From contig NZ_CP017689.1 of NCBI RefSeq assembly GCF_001831495.1, positions 2,852,001-2,916,000 on the forward strand: DNA of 64,000 nucleotides, given 5' to 3'. Under the pieces are notes generated by a model. That model saw only the letters and a program-made list of their open reading frames with translations, had not been told where the DNA came from and ran no database searches. The position numbers and the translations under genes are program-made. The DNA comes from Thalassotalea crassostreae (GTDB lineage Bacteria > Pseudomonadota > Gammaproteobacteria > Enterobacterales > Alteromonadaceae). Positions 25,049-34,682 of the stretch are shown here, piece after piece; position 1 is the first letter of the stretch; every line of letters starts with the position of its first letter.

Positions 25049-26908
25049 CTAAGCAGACTTAACCGTCTCAATCCAAGTTTTCACTCGACGCTCCAAAATA
25101 TCTAGAGGCATAGCACCGCCGCCTAAGATAGTGTCATGGAAGCCACGAATATCGAACTTATCACCAAGTTCTTTTTCAGCCATCGCTCGAAGTTCCTGAA
25201 TCTTCAACATACCAATTTTGTATGCTGTTGCTTGCCCAGGTAAAACCATATAGCGTTGAACTTCAGATTTCACTGTCGTCATCGGTGTTGGTACATTGGC
25301 AGCAAAATATTCGATTGCCTTGTCTTCGCCCCAACCTTTTGAATGAATACCAGTATCAACTACTAAGCGTACTGCGCGCCAAATTTCATTCACCAATCGA
25401 CCGAAATCAGAATATGGGTCTTGGTAACCGCCCATCTCTTTAGCCAAGATTTCAGAGTATAAGCCCCAACCTTCACTATAAGCGGTAAAGCCTGCTTGAG
25501 TTCTGAACTGTGGAACAGACTCTAACTCTTGCGCAATTGAGATTTGCATATGGTGACCAGGATTACCTTCATGATATGCCACACCCTCTAATTCAGTTTT
25601 CGGCATTGCACTCATGTCAGATAAATGTAAGTAATAAATACCATTGCGACTTCCATCTGGCGTGCCAGGGAAGTAATGTGCTGCAGCACCTGGTTGTTCA
25701 CGGAATGCTTCTACACGTTTAACCTCTAGACCTGCTTTCGGTAAGATACCAAAGTACTCAGGTAACTTTTTATCTATAGTGGCGTAAAATGCTTCGGTGT
25801 CATCGATATAACCTTGGCGGCCTTCATCGGTATTTGGATAATAGAACTGTGGATCAGTTTTAATAAATTTAAAGAACGCTTGTAAGTCACCTTCAAAGCC
25901 AACTTTTTCTTTAATAGCTTCCATCTCAGCCGTTAATCTTGCAACTTCCGACAAACCGATTTGATGAATTTCATCGGCAGTTAAGTTGGTAGTCGTAGAG
26001 GCTTTTAAACGGAAATTGTAATAGGCTTTACCATTTGGTTGGTTAGCTACACCTTGAGCAATTTCATCTGTATTTTTGATATCTTCTTTAAACCATGCAA
26101 CTAAATCTTGATACGTAGGCAAGAAGTTTTCCATCAGCACCTTCTTACTCTGTGCAAGTAATTCATCTGCCTGTGCTTGGTCGATTTTTTTCGCATCAAC
26201 TAAGGCGGCAACTTTACGCTTAGCATCCTGCCATAACGCAGCATCATTCTCACTATCAGTGAACGGTGCGCCGTTAATTAAATTGGAAGCTTGGTCAATA
26301 ACGCCTTCATAAGCAAAACGAGGTGGACGAACGCCCATTTCAGCATTCACTTGAGCTCGTTTGAGTAATATACCAATACCTTCACTTAAACCAATGATAC
26401 GCTTGTTATAAGCCTGCATGTCACTCAGTTCATCAACTTTGTGGAAGTTAATCATAAACTGCGCAGCAAATGACTGAATCCCCTGCATTTGAGTAAAGAT
26501 ATAACCATTGTGGTTAAACTTTTCTCCTTCGGCCGTTTGGTTGTATTGGTAAATCCAAATATCGTAAGAGATTTTGCCTTCATCAGTAAGCAAGTCATAG
26601 TTAAAGTTAGACTTCATATCAGCAACAGAATCTGCTTGCCATTTCAGCTGACGTTTTTCTTCCTCTTCGCTAAAGTCTCCAACTTCATCGTATCGGTCTT
26701 TACGCCCTAAAAATGTCATCATAATAGGACTAGTTTGTAACTGTTCTTCATACTTAGCAGCAAACCATTCGTTTAAACGTTTTGTTTCTGCTTGTTGCTG
26801 TTCAGCTGTGATCGCAGTGGTAACTTGTGAAGCAGATTGAGTTGGTTCAGATTGTTGACAGGCTGATAGTGCTGCAACCAAACTTAACGCGACTAAAGAC
26901 TTACGCAT
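25049..26908 (-). CDS. DUF885-family lipoprotein, putative metallopeptidase
   Basis: A protein of 619 residues. The N-terminus MRKSLVALSLVAALSACQQ is a lipoprotein signal with cleavage before Cys17, so the protein should sit on a periplasmic membrane face. The rest matches DUF885 proteins in length and content. The metal-site motif AYHEGNPGHHMQIS (HExxPGHH form) lies at about two thirds of the chain, followed by SEGWGLYSE. Members of this family are thought to be zinc-dependent peptidases; the substrate here is unknown. The gene stands alone. Confidence 0.85.
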   Translation of the reverse strand: MRKSLVALSLVAALSACQQSEPTQSASQVTTAITAEQQQAETKRLNEWFAAKYEEQLQTSPIMMTFLGRKDRYDEVGDFSEEEEKRQLKWQADSVADMKSNFNYDLLTDEGKISYDIWIYQYNQTAEGEKFNHNGYIFTQMQGIQSFAAQFMINFHKVDELSDMQAYNKRIIGLSEGIGILLKRAQVNAEMGVRPPRFAYEGVIDQASNLINGAPFTDSENDAALWQDAKRKVAALVDAKKIDQAQADELLAQSKKVLMENFLPTYQDLVAWFKEDIKNTDEIAQGVANQPNGKAYYNFRLKASTTTNLTADEIHQIGLSEVARLTAEMEAIKEKVGFEGDLQAFFKFIKTDPQFYYPNTDEGRQGYIDDTEAFYATIDKKLPEYFGILPKAGLEVKRVEAFREQPGAAAHYFPGTPDGSRNGIYYLHLSDMSAMPKTELEGVAYHEGNPGHHMQISIAQELESVPQFRTQAGFTAYSEGWGLYSEILAKEMGGYQDPYSDFGRLVNEIWRAVRLVVDTGIHSKGWGEDKAIEYFAANVPTPMTTVKSEVQRYMVLPGQATAYKIGMLKIQELRAMAEKELGDKFDIRGFHDTILGGGAMPLDILERRVKTWIETVKSA

Positions 26909-27078
26909 GTTATTATTTTCCTTATGTATTTCTTTGTCTATGACAAAACATGAAGCTCAAATAATAGTAAGAGTGTCGATGAATAACAACAAAATGACTG
27001 AAATTAAATAGTTTGTTACAACTTAAATTCACTAAAAGCCTTCGAATTTTTTAGTTTGTGCTAGCCAGTCAAATTTCC

Positions 27079-27143
27079 ATAAGTAGGGTCAGATCATACT
27101 TTCTCGACTTTTAAAAAATAAAGTTTGATCTGACCCTACTTAT
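27079..27143. repeat. Palindromic intergenic repeat (RAYT/REP-like unit)
   Basis: The 24-bp arms at 27079-27102 and 27120-27143 are inverted copies with a single mismatch, around a 17-nt AT-rich centre. The core GTAGGGTCAGATCA is familiar from marine Gammaproteobacteria as a recurrent palindrome linked to REP-associated transposases. It lies between miaE and the DUF885 gene. No transposase is present nearby. Confidence 0.65.
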
Positions 27144-27148
27144 TTTTG

Positions 27149-27910
27149 TTAAATTGGCAGGCCTGAATGAAACTTAAAATCACTATCGGGTGACGAGATT
27201 AACTCAGCTTCTTTTTCACCGAAAAACTTCACTCGTTCAGTAATGTCTTTACCGGCAATTTCTTCTGCAAGGGTCAGGTAATCTTGATAGTGTCGAGCTT
27301 CAGAGCGTAATAAAGAAATATAAAAGTCCCCTAACCGCTTATCAACGTGTGGCGCCAATTTCGCAAACCGCTCACAAGAGCGCGCTTCGATATAAGCACC
27401 ACAAATTAATTTATCCACTAGCGTATCAGGTTCATGGGTTTTCACATGCGACAACATACCTTTTGCATATCGTCCTGGCGTTATATGTTTATACGCTATT
27501 CCATATTCATCCATTATTTCTAATACTTGATAAAAATGATGCAACTCTTCTTTGATCAGCAATACCATTTTATCAATCAAGTCTTGACCATATGGAGAGT
27601 TAGATTTTGGTATAACAGATTTTGAGAGCTTATTTTTATTTGGAAACTCTTTCCAATCACCTGTTTTTTTATATACAAACTGCTCAAATGGACGAAGCCA
27701 TTCTAATAACGCCTGACCACTTTCTGCATCAACCGCATATTTACGAATTAGAAACATTGCAGATTGCGCCGCTTTTAGCTCACAGACGAGGTGATCAATT
27801 AAAATCATAGTAAGATTTTGTTTTTTCTTGGCTTGCTCTACCCATTCGTCAGGGGTCGTGCATTTTAAGAACTTATAGATAGGTGCTAAAAGGTTTTCGT
27901 TGGCTGTCAT
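27149..27910 (-). CDS. miaE: tRNA-(ms2io6A37) hydroxylase
   Basis: A protein of 253 residues. MiaE is a diiron monooxygenase that hydroxylates the isopentenyl group of ms2i6A37 in tRNAs reading U-initial codons. The four-helix-bundle ligands are visible in KEELHHFYQVLE, GAYIEARSCERFAKL and RSEARHYQDYL. The N-terminal ~20 residues and the internal KKTGDWKEFPN loop also fit. It stands alone. A 65-bp palindromic repeat lies 6 bp beyond its stop and may also act as a transcript end. Confidence 0.92.
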   Translation of the reverse strand: MTANENLLAPIYKFLKCTTPDEWVEQAKKKQNLTMILIDHLVCELKAAQSAMFLIRKYAVDAESGQALLEWLRPFEQFVYKKTGDWKEFPNKNKLSKSVIPKSNSPYGQDLIDKMVLLIKEELHHFYQVLEIMDEYGIAYKHITPGRYAKGMLSHVKTHEPDTLVDKLICGAYIEARSCERFAKLAPHVDKRLGDFYISLLRSEARHYQDYLTLAEEIAGKDITERVKFFGEKEAELISSPDSDFKFHSGLPI

Positions 27911-28319
27911 AGTTAATTTCGTTGTGGTCGATTAGCACACTTAATAGATGCTTTGATGTTTATTCTTTACCCATTTTAACACAGAGAAAGCTAATGACTC
28001 TAGATATGAATACAGGTTATTAAACATTTCCTATTTAAAACATTCGTCGGAATAATATTCCGATATCGAGTGCCAATTATCAAAATATAGACTTTAAGTG
28101 TTAGTTATATACAATAATACTACACCTTCAAAATAGACCTTAAAATCGTTGCGTAATAATCACTTCAGTTATAGCTAAATAGTATATTTAATAACACCTG
28201 CACATAAGAAAAATAATTCTCTATTTTGCCAAAATACAGTGCAAAAGATTTGCTTATTTGGGGTGTTGCAATTATGTTAACCGCATAGTTGTTAACTCCA
28301 ACATTGGTATTTAAAAATA
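27911..28319. promoter_or_regulatory. Divergent spacer between miaE and the TetR gene with operator-like palindrome
   Basis: TCGGAATAATATTCCGA (28047-28063) is a perfect 17-bp palindrome. TGTTAAC occurs twice, 15 bp apart (28275-28281 and 28290-28296), just before the TetR start. Both are candidates for TetR binding; neither is proven. I see no gene or RNA in the rest. Confidence 0.45.
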
Positions 28320-28979
28320 ATGTCTACACAAAAAGTAAATCGCAGAGCAAAAGGCGAACAAACTCGTCTTAAAATATTGCAAGCGGCAATCGAAGTAATC
28401 GCAACTCAAGGGGTAAAAGCAACCACTCATAGAGCTGTTGCCCAAAAAGCAGACACGCAACTTTCATTAACCACGTATTATTTTAAAGATATAAAAGAGT
28501 TAGTTAGAGAAGCCATTTTATTAAGCTCAGATCAGATGCTATATACGTCCAGCGAAGAATGGCGCCAAGCATTTGAGCTTTTAGATAGTTATGATGCAAC
28601 AAGTTTACGTAAAGTATCTGTGCGCGAGCAGTTATGTGAACAATTGAGCAACCTAGCTGCCCATCACATGTATGAAAACATTCTTCAGCGTCCAATTGGT
28701 TTAGCGGTAGAACAAATATTTTTCACTGAAATGGTATATTCTGCAGAACTAAAAGATTTAGCAAATAAACATATCGATATTATGCTAAATCAATTTATAA
28801 TGTTTGCTCGATATTTTAATAAAGTAGACCCAGAGGTCGATGCAGAATTAACTATGATTGCATTGACTCGGACCCAATATAAATACTTATCTATGGATAA
28901 TACGGATATTAACTTAAGTGATATTTTAGTATTAGTTAAACGTCAGTTAAGTTGGGTTATGGGGCTTAAACGTCAGTAA
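28320..28979 (+). CDS. TetR-family transcriptional regulator
   Basis: A protein of 219 residues. The N-terminal TetR helix-turn-helix is clear: GEQTRLKILQAAIEVIATQG, then THRAVAQKADTQLSLTTYYF. The C-terminal ~150 residues are helical and would bind a ligand. It is 13 bp upstream of an aldehyde dehydrogenase, so it very likely senses a related metabolite and controls this two-gene operon. Specificity is unknown. No strong ribosome site is visible before the ATG at 28320. Confidence 0.92.
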   Translation: MSTQKVNRRAKGEQTRLKILQAAIEVIATQGVKATTHRAVAQKADTQLSLTTYYFKDIKELVREAILLSSDQMLYTSSEEWRQAFELLDSYDATSLRKVSVREQLCEQLSNLAAHHMYENILQRPIGLAVEQIFFTEMVYSAELKDLANKHIDIMLNQFIMFARYFNKVDPEVDAELTMIALTRTQYKYLSMDNTDINLSDILVLVKRQLSWVMGLKRQ

Positions 28980-28992
28980 AAATGGACAAACA

Positions 28993-30360
28993 ATGCAATA
29001 TCAGTCGTTAATTGAAAATCAGAAAAAATACTTTAACCAAGGTATCACTCGAGATCTAACTTGGCGGAAACAGCAATTAAAACAAATCAAAGCTATGATT
29101 GCTGACAATGAATCTCGTTGGTTAGAGGCCTTAGATTCAGATTTAGGTAAACCCGCATTAGAGTCATGGGTAACTGAGCTTTCTTATATTACCGGCGATG
29201 TTGATCACGTCATTAAAAAACTGAATAAGTGGAGCAAAAAACGTAGGGTTTCAACACCTATCGTCGCACAACCTGGTTCATCTTATATTAAACCTGAACC
29301 AAAAGGTTCAGTGTTAATCATGAGCGCATGGAATTACCCTGTGCAATTGGTGTTTGCACCATTAGTGGCAGTAATCGCTGCGGGTAACTGTGCAGTAATA
29401 AAACCATCAGAATTAGCACCTGCTGTTTCTTCACTTATTGCAGAATTAGTGCCTAAATACTTAGATGAAAATGCTGTCAATGTTGTTGAAGGTGCTGTAC
29501 CCGAAACTACTGCTCTATTAGAGCTACCTTTCGACCATATTATGTATACCGGTAATGGCATGGTCGCTAAGATTGTAATGACTGCCGCGGCAAAACATTT
29601 AACTCCTGTAACACTTGAGTTAGGTGGTAAGAGCCCTGTATTTGTTGATAGCAATATCGACATCAACATCGCGGCGCAACGTTTGGCTTGGGGAAAATGG
29701 ATTAATTCAGGACAAACATGTATTGCCCCTGATTACATTCTAACGACCAAAGACATGGTTGAACCATTAATCAACGCTTTAAAACAACAAATCACTTTAA
29801 TGTTCGGCGATAACCCAAAGACTAGCGATAGCTATGGTCGTATCGTCAATGAACGTCACACAGAACGTCTTAGTACCTACCTTGATAGCGGTGACATTGT
29901 TTGTGGTGGTGAGTTTGATATTGCAGCAAAATATTTTTCACCAACCATCATTAAAGATCCAGCTCTGGATTCTAAACTAATGACCGATGAAATATTCGGC
30001 GCAATTTTCCCAATTATTACTATTGATAATTATCAAGCGGCGAAAGAATTTATTGTCGCCCGAGACAAACCACTAGCGTCTTACATCTTTACTAAAGACA
30101 GTGCCAAGCAAAACGATTGGGTCGCTAACATTTCTTCGGGTAGCCAATGTATTAACGATGTGATCATGTTTAACGCGGTACCAGAATTGCCATTTGGTGG
30201 TGTTGGACCAAGTGGTATGGGTCAATACAGCGGCAAAATAGGCTTTGATAATTTTAGCCATTTAAAATCGGTACTTAAGCGTCCATTTTTAAAAGACTTG
30301 CCGGTTAGATTCGCGCCTTATACTAGTTTGAAGTTTAAACTACTACGCATGATTCGCTAA
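28993..30360 (+). CDS. NAD(P)-dependent aldehyde dehydrogenase (class 3-like)
   Basis: A protein of 455 residues, shorter at the N-terminus than the ~500-residue class and close to class 3 or coniferyl-aldehyde dehydrogenases. NAD-site motifs are SAWNYPVQLVFAPLVAVIAAGN and MYTGNGMVAK. The catalytic Glu lies in LELGGKSPVFV and the nucleophilic Cys in NSGQTCIAPDY. The C-terminus (SLKFKLLRMIR) is basic and hydrophobic and might associate with membrane, as in fatty aldehyde dehydrogenases; that is conjecture. It is co-transcribed with the TetR gene 13 bp upstream. Confidence 0.92.
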   Translation: MQYQSLIENQKKYFNQGITRDLTWRKQQLKQIKAMIADNESRWLEALDSDLGKPALESWVTELSYITGDVDHVIKKLNKWSKKRRVSTPIVAQPGSSYIKPEPKGSVLIMSAWNYPVQLVFAPLVAVIAAGNCAVIKPSELAPAVSSLIAELVPKYLDENAVNVVEGAVPETTALLELPFDHIMYTGNGMVAKIVMTAAAKHLTPVTLELGGKSPVFVDSNIDINIAAQRLAWGKWINSGQTCIAPDYILTTKDMVEPLINALKQQITLMFGDNPKTSDSYGRIVNERHTERLSTYLDSGDIVCGGEFDIAAKYFSPTIIKDPALDSKLMTDEIFGAIFPIITIDNYQAAKEFIVARDKPLASYIFTKDSAKQNDWVANISSGSQCINDVIMFNAVPELPFGGVGPSGMGQYSGKIGFDNFSHLKSVLKRPFLKDLPVRFAPYTSLKFKLLRMIR

Positions 30361-30388
30361 GGCTATTAGCAATATGTACAAATAAAAA

Positions 30389-30405
30389 GGTGATCAATGA
30401 TCACC
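30389..30405. terminator. Terminator after the aldehyde dehydrogenase
   Basis: GGTGATCAATGATCACC is a 17-nt palindrome with AAAAA before it and TTTTCTATTTT after it. Confidence 0.75.
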
Positions 30406-30488
30406 TTTTCTATTTTCGCTAGTTTAAAATAATTGCTATCATTGGCGTGCATTCAAACAACAGCGAACAGCTCTGATAAACTAATCAT

Positions 30489-30767
30489 ATGACTAATAAA
30501 GACGTTAAAAAGCTTCTTAGCAATCACCAAGAGCTCATTCATAGTGATGCGGTTAAAGTGACATCTCACGTACAACGTCAAGATGATGATTGGTATATCA
30601 ATACTTTGATGATAGATAATCATCAAGTACCATTTATTTATAAGCGTAAGAAGCCTTACCAATCACTAAAAGGCGCTAGAGTTAATATCACCTATTACCG
30701 AGACATTAAACAACTTGCCGGAATGGATTTTGAGACAATGAAAGTGGTTCGACTGAAAGTGTGTTAA
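30489..30767 (+). CDS. Small conserved hypothetical protein
   Basis: A protein of 92 residues with no signal peptide or membrane helix, charged and mixed alpha/beta (DDWYINTLMIDNHQVPFIYKRKKPYQSLKG). I do not recognise a family. The codon pattern and the natural protein composition suggest a real gene rather than a chance frame. It stands alone between the aldehyde dehydrogenase terminator and the Yip1 gene. The ribosome site is weak, so the start is less certain. Confidence 0.6.
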   Translation: MTNKDVKKLLSNHQELIHSDAVKVTSHVQRQDDDWYINTLMIDNHQVPFIYKRKKPYQSLKGARVNITYYRDIKQLAGMDFETMKVVRLKVC

Positions 30768-31148
30768 TCCCCCCTATTAAGCGCTGCTTTTATCCTTAAC
30801 TTCTCGATATCGGGGCTTTTTCATATCCCACTTTATTGGTTTTTGTATTCACTTTTCTTTTGAAATTGCTTAACTGAAAATAAGCATTTATTGATAATCA
30901 TTAGCATTGTAATAAGCATTAATATTTCGATTCGCGCCAAACTGCTAAATTTTTAGACTTTTTTTGATTATATTTCAATCATCTCTTGACGAATTGACCA
31001 ACATATTACATAACTAGATGTAAGCAATTATAAAAATAATAATAAAAAACAAATCTATTGCTTAAAAGATGTACAATTTTTTTAAAACTTAAATTTAAAA
31101 TAGAGTTTTGGAAAGATTGTTTTATGGGGATCAATCGAGGAAGTTAAA
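30768..31148. promoter_or_regulatory. Intergenic region with Fur-box-like site
   Basis: TTTATTGATAATCATTAGC (30887-30905) matches 15 of the 19 positions of the E. coli Fur consensus. AATAAGCATT flanks it twice (30879-30888 and 30911-30920). The site is 244 bp upstream of the Yip1-family gene. No other gene lies in this spacer, and most of it is plain AT-rich sequence. Confidence 0.4.
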
Positions 31149-31748
31149 ATGATACTAAATCATATTTGGGGACTATATACACATCCAAAAGACGAATGGG
31201 CAGATATCGATAATCGCCACGAAAGTATAATGTATGGATTATCACACATAATGCTAGTTGCTTTAATACCGTCTATTTGTGGCTATTACGCTGCCGCTCA
31301 TATTGGTTGGAGCATAGGTGCTGGTGATCCAGTTAAAGTTACTGAAAGCAGTGCTATGGTATTAGCAGCAGGTATGTACGCAGCAATTATCGCGGGTGTA
31401 TTTGCGTTAGCATATTTAATTCAATGGATGGCAAAGACTTTTGATGCTACTCCTAATTTCACCCAAGCGCTTGAGCTAGCAGCTTATGCTGCAACACCAA
31501 TATTAATGGTAGGTTTAGCGGCCTTATATCCTGTACTTTGGTTCGTTGCAATGGCAGGTATGTTGGCTGTCGCTTACTCAGTCTATTTACTTTATTCTGG
31601 CGTACCAATCATGATGCATATTCCAGAAGAAAAAGGCTTTATCTATGCCAGTTCTGTGGTCACCGTTGGTTTAGTATTGTTGGTGTGCGTGCTAGCAAGT
31701 ACCGCGATGATTTGGACGTTAGGTTTTGGCCCTGAATTTATGGGTTAA
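31149..31748 (+). CDS. Yip1-family inner membrane protein
   Basis: A protein of 199 residues with five or six hydrophobic helices (for example AGMYAAIIAGVFALAYLIQWM and VVTVGLVLLVCVLAS). It opens with ILNHIWGLYTHPKDEWADI, the typical lead of bacterial Yip1-domain proteins such as YohC. Function is not established. CGAGGAAG before the ATG supports the start. It is convergent with purF and shares its terminator. Confidence 0.85.
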   Translation: MILNHIWGLYTHPKDEWADIDNRHESIMYGLSHIMLVALIPSICGYYAAAHIGWSIGAGDPVKVTESSAMVLAAGMYAAIIAGVFALAYLIQWMAKTFDATPNFTQALELAAYAATPILMVGLAALYPVLWFVAMAGMLAVAYSVYLLYSGVPIMMHIPEEKGFIYASSVVTVGLVLLVCVLASTAMIWTLGFGPEFMG

Positions 31749-31786
31749 CCATTAACCTTTTACCAAAAACAGATATTAAATTGATC

Positions 31787-31820
31787 AAAAAAGGCGCTAT
31801 TATTAAGCGCCTTTTTTATT
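31787..31820. terminator. Bidirectional terminator between the Yip1 gene and purF
   Basis: GGCGCT (31793-31798) and AGCGCC (31806-31811) form the stem, with an A-run before it and TTTTTTATT after it. Confidence 0.85.
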
Positions 31821-31885
31821 GGATAGATTTTTTAAAGCTTCTTGATATAGCTATTCAAAAACTTATACCAATTATTGTTCGAGGT

Positions 31886-33403
31886 TTAATCTGAACCTTC
31901 GTTGTACATCTCAAGAATAGAATCAGCTTCTTTATCTGTTTCTTCTTTGGTTTCGTTATTACGTAATGCGTTTAATTGCTCAAGGTAATCATTATCGATA
32001 TCTTGCGTAATGTAACGACCATCAAATACAGATGTTTCAAATTGCTTAATATCAGGGTTGCCAGTACCTACCGCTGTAATTAGATCATCAAGATCTTGGA
32101 ATATTAACTTGTCTGCGCCAATTAATTCACAGATATCATCTAGTTCACGACCATGGGCAATCAATTCATTCGCGCTTGGCATATCAATACCATATACGTT
32201 AGGGAAACGAACTTCAGGTGCTGCAGAAGCAAAGTAAACTTTCTTTGCGCCCGCTGCGCGAGCCATTTCAATGATTTGACCTGACGTTGTACCACGTACA
32301 ATCGAATCATCTACTAGTAATACGTTTTTGCCTTTAAATTCACGCGCAATTGGGTTCAACTTACGACGCACTGATTTCTTACGCTCTGCTTGACCAGGCA
32401 TAATAAACGTACGACCAACATAGCGGTTTTTAACAAAACCTTGGCGATATGGAATATCTAATTTTTGTGCGATTTGTAAGGCGATGTCACATGATGTTTC
32501 TGGAATTGGAATAACAACATCAATATCGTCATCTTCCCATTCACGAGAAATTTTCTTACCTAACAAAGTCCCCATTTCAACACGAGATCCATATACCGAC
32601 ATTTTATCGATAGTTGAATCAGGACGAGCAAAATATACGAACTCAAAAATACAAGGATTGTACGTTGGGTTTTGCGCACATTGTTGTGAATGTAATTTAC
32701 CGTCTAATGTAACGTAAATTGCTTCACCAGGTGCAACGTCGCGGATAAATTCAAAATCACACGCATCTAGTGCAACAGATTCTGACGCTACCATGTATTC
32801 AGTACCTGATTCAGTTTCACGTTTACCAAATACTAACGGGCGGATGCCGTGCGGGTCACGAAATGCAACCATACCATGACCAACAATCAAGGCCACAGTC
32901 GCATAAGCGCCACGTACATGACGATGAACATTAGTCACCGCTTTAAAAATATCTTCTGGAGTTAAATCAAGGTTATCGGTTTTTTGCAATTCGTGAGCAA
33001 ATACGTTCAATAATAACTCAGAGTCAGATGTCGTATTTACATGACGACGAGCATTATTGTATAACCAATCTGCCAGTTGATCAGCGTTAGTTAAATTACC
33101 GTTATGGGCTAATGAAATACCGTACGGTGAATTTGCGAAAAATGGTTGAGCTTCAGACGAGCTAGACGTCCCGGCTGTAGGATAACGTACGTGACCAATA
33201 CCAATGTCACCTTGTAAGCGCAACATGTGTCTAGTATGGAATACATCCTTTACTAGGCCATTTCCTTTACGTAATCTAAATTTGTTGTCACTTATTGTAA
33301 CGATACCAGCAGCATCCTGACCGCGATGTTGAATTACTGTTAAACCATCATATAAAGCTTGTCCAACTGGTGTTGAACCTACTATGCCAACAATACCACA
33401 CAT
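31886..33403 (-). CDS. purF: Amidophosphoribosyltransferase
   Basis: A protein of 505 residues that catalyses the first committed step of purine synthesis (PRPP plus glutamine to phosphoribosylamine). The mature catalytic Cys is residue 2 (MCGIVGIVG). The PRPP loop [17 protein letters not shown] is intact. The C-terminal ~50 residues are acidic. It is last in the supercluster, 57 bp after cvpA, as in E. coli. I saw no clear PurR box in that short gap. Confidence 0.97.
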   Translation of the reverse strand: MCGIVGIVGSTPVGQALYDGLTVIQHRGQDAAGIVTISDNKFRLRKGNGLVKDVFHTRHMLRLQGDIGIGHVRYPTAGTSSSSEAQPFFANSPYGISLAHNGNLTNADQLADWLYNNARRHVNTTSDSELLLNVFAHELQKTDNLDLTPEDIFKAVTNVHRHVRGAYATVALIVGHGMVAFRDPHGIRPLVFGKRETESGTEYMVASESVALDACDFEFIRDVAPGEAIYVTLDGKLHSQQCAQNPTYNPCIFEFVYFARPDSTIDKMSVYGSRVEMGTLLGKKISREWEDDDIDVVIPIPETSCDIALQIAQKLDIPYRQGFVKNRYVGRTFIMPGQAERKKSVRRKLNPIAREFKGKNVLLVDDSIVRGTTSGQIIEMARAAGAKKVYFASAAPEVRFPNVYGIDMPSANELIAHGRELDDICELIGADKLIFQDLDDLITAVGTGNPDIKQFETSVFDGRYITQDIDNDYLEQLNALRNNETKEETDKEADSILEMYNEGSD

Positions 33404-33460
33404 GAAATTTCTCTCCGCAAGAAAACTTAAATTTTAAACGCTAAATTACTTTAAATAACA

Positions 33461-33943
33461 TTAAGTTAGAAAACTTGAAGTGTTTTTTATATATTCAAAA
33501 AACCACTCGATTATTATTTTGAACTCAGGGATAAGTTTAGCCTGTTGCCACCAATCACTTTCCTTAGCTGGTGTAAAAGCATCCATAAAAAATAGTATGG
33601 CACTTACAACGAGCGCTCCTCTAAGAGCGCCGAACGCTAAACCCAGTACTCTGTCGGTTCCCGACAGCCCTGTTTTTGAAACCAATTGACCAATTAAATA
33701 GTTTATTACTGCACCGATAATCAATGTCAGAATAAATAAAATTGCGATCGCCGCAGCATTACGCAACATTGGGTCAGTAATATTGGTCAAATATGCTGCA
33801 AGGTCTTGATAGAAACCACTTGCAACGAAAAAAGCAGATATCCATATAATCAGTGAAACCGCTTCTTTTACAAAGCCTCTGACTAAGCTGATCAACGTTG
33901 ATATGCCTATTATTATTAGGATGGCATAATCGATCCAAACCAT
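33461..33943 (-). CDS. cvpA: CvpA family inner membrane protein
   Basis: A protein of 160 residues with four membrane helices, starting WIDYAILIIIGISTLISLVRG, the usual CvpA opening. CvpA is required for colicin V production in E. coli; its physiological role seems to be in envelope stress, with no enzyme activity known. It lies between dedD and purF, a very conserved order. Confidence 0.94.
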   Translation of the reverse strand: MVWIDYAILIIIGISTLISLVRGFVKEAVSLIIWISAFFVASGFYQDLAAYLTNITDPMLRNAAAIAILFILTLIIGAVINYLIGQLVSKTGLSGTDRVLGLAFGALRGALVVSAILFFMDAFTPAKESDWWQQAKLIPEFKIIIEWFFEYIKNTSSFLT

Positions 33944-34034
33944 ATTAAAGTCTTCCTACTTTTTACGGGGCGCATTTTAACAGAATCGCCCGCTGTTTTA
34001 CTAATTATTTGTACTAAAAATCACAGTTAAGCAA

Positions 34035-34673
34035 TTAATCAACTGGTTGAAACTTAGCAATTCTTCCTTGCACGCCTGTCATCTTCTTTAATTTCGGTAA
34101 CTTACGTTCCAAAGATGCTTTACTTATCTCTGGTCCAATAAATACTTTGGTTAAATTTTTTCCGGCAGAAGTTCTGATTGGTTTGGTAAAGGTTGTGTAA
34201 CCCGCAGCTTTTAATTCTTTTAAAAGCTTATCAACATTGTTTTTATCACTAAAGCTACCAAGCTGAATCACATAAGCTTGTTGTTTATTAACGCTTGGCG
34301 GCGTCACATTAACAACTTTTGGCTTTTCTTTTTTTGTCGTAGTTTGCTTTGGAGTGGCTTGTTTGGTTTCTTCAATCACCGCTTCTTTAATCGGCGGTTT
34401 ATTTAACGCTGAATTTTGTTCGGTTTGAGCAATCAATTGTGAATCACTCGGCTCTTCATCAACTATTGGTTGTTGATCTGATATATCTTCAAAATCTTCA
34501 TTGGGGAAATCTTTGATTTCTATTTGAGTGACTGGCTCTTCACCAGCAGGAATAGATTCAAACTGGGCTTGATACTGTTGTTTTTCACCATCGAAAAAAT
34601 TCGGTAGGAAAATGATAGCTGCGGCTGCAACAATGATTGTACCAACTATTCGGTTTTGAAACGGGGTCGACAA
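34035..34673 (-). CDS. dedD: DedD-like SPOR-domain cell-division protein
   Basis: A protein of 212 residues. It has a short cytoplasmic N-terminus, one membrane helix (about 9-25, IVGTIIVAAAAIIFLPNFF), then a low-complexity periplasmic linker rich in Glu, Gln and Thr. The C-terminal SPOR domain begins AYVIQLGSFSDKNNVDKLL. SPOR domains bind denuded peptidoglycan at the septum. It is 9 bp after folC and 91 bp before cvpA. The symbol follows position and architecture. Confidence 0.9.
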   Translation of the reverse strand: MSTPFQNRIVGTIIVAAAAIIFLPNFFDGEKQQYQAQFESIPAGEEPVTQIEIKDFPNEDFEDISDQQPIVDEEPSDSQLIAQTEQNSALNKPPIKEAVIEETKQATPKQTTTKKEKPKVVNVTPPSVNKQQAYVIQLGSFSDKNNVDKLLKELKAAGYTTFTKPIRTSAGKNLTKVFIGPEISKASLERKLPKLKKMTGVQGRIAKFQPVD

Positions 34674-34682
34674 AACGGCTCC

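Noticed and set aside
27079..27143. Simple intrinsic terminator for miaE
   Set aside because: No T-run follows on the miaE side, and the core matches a known dispersed palindrome, so it is listed as a repeat.
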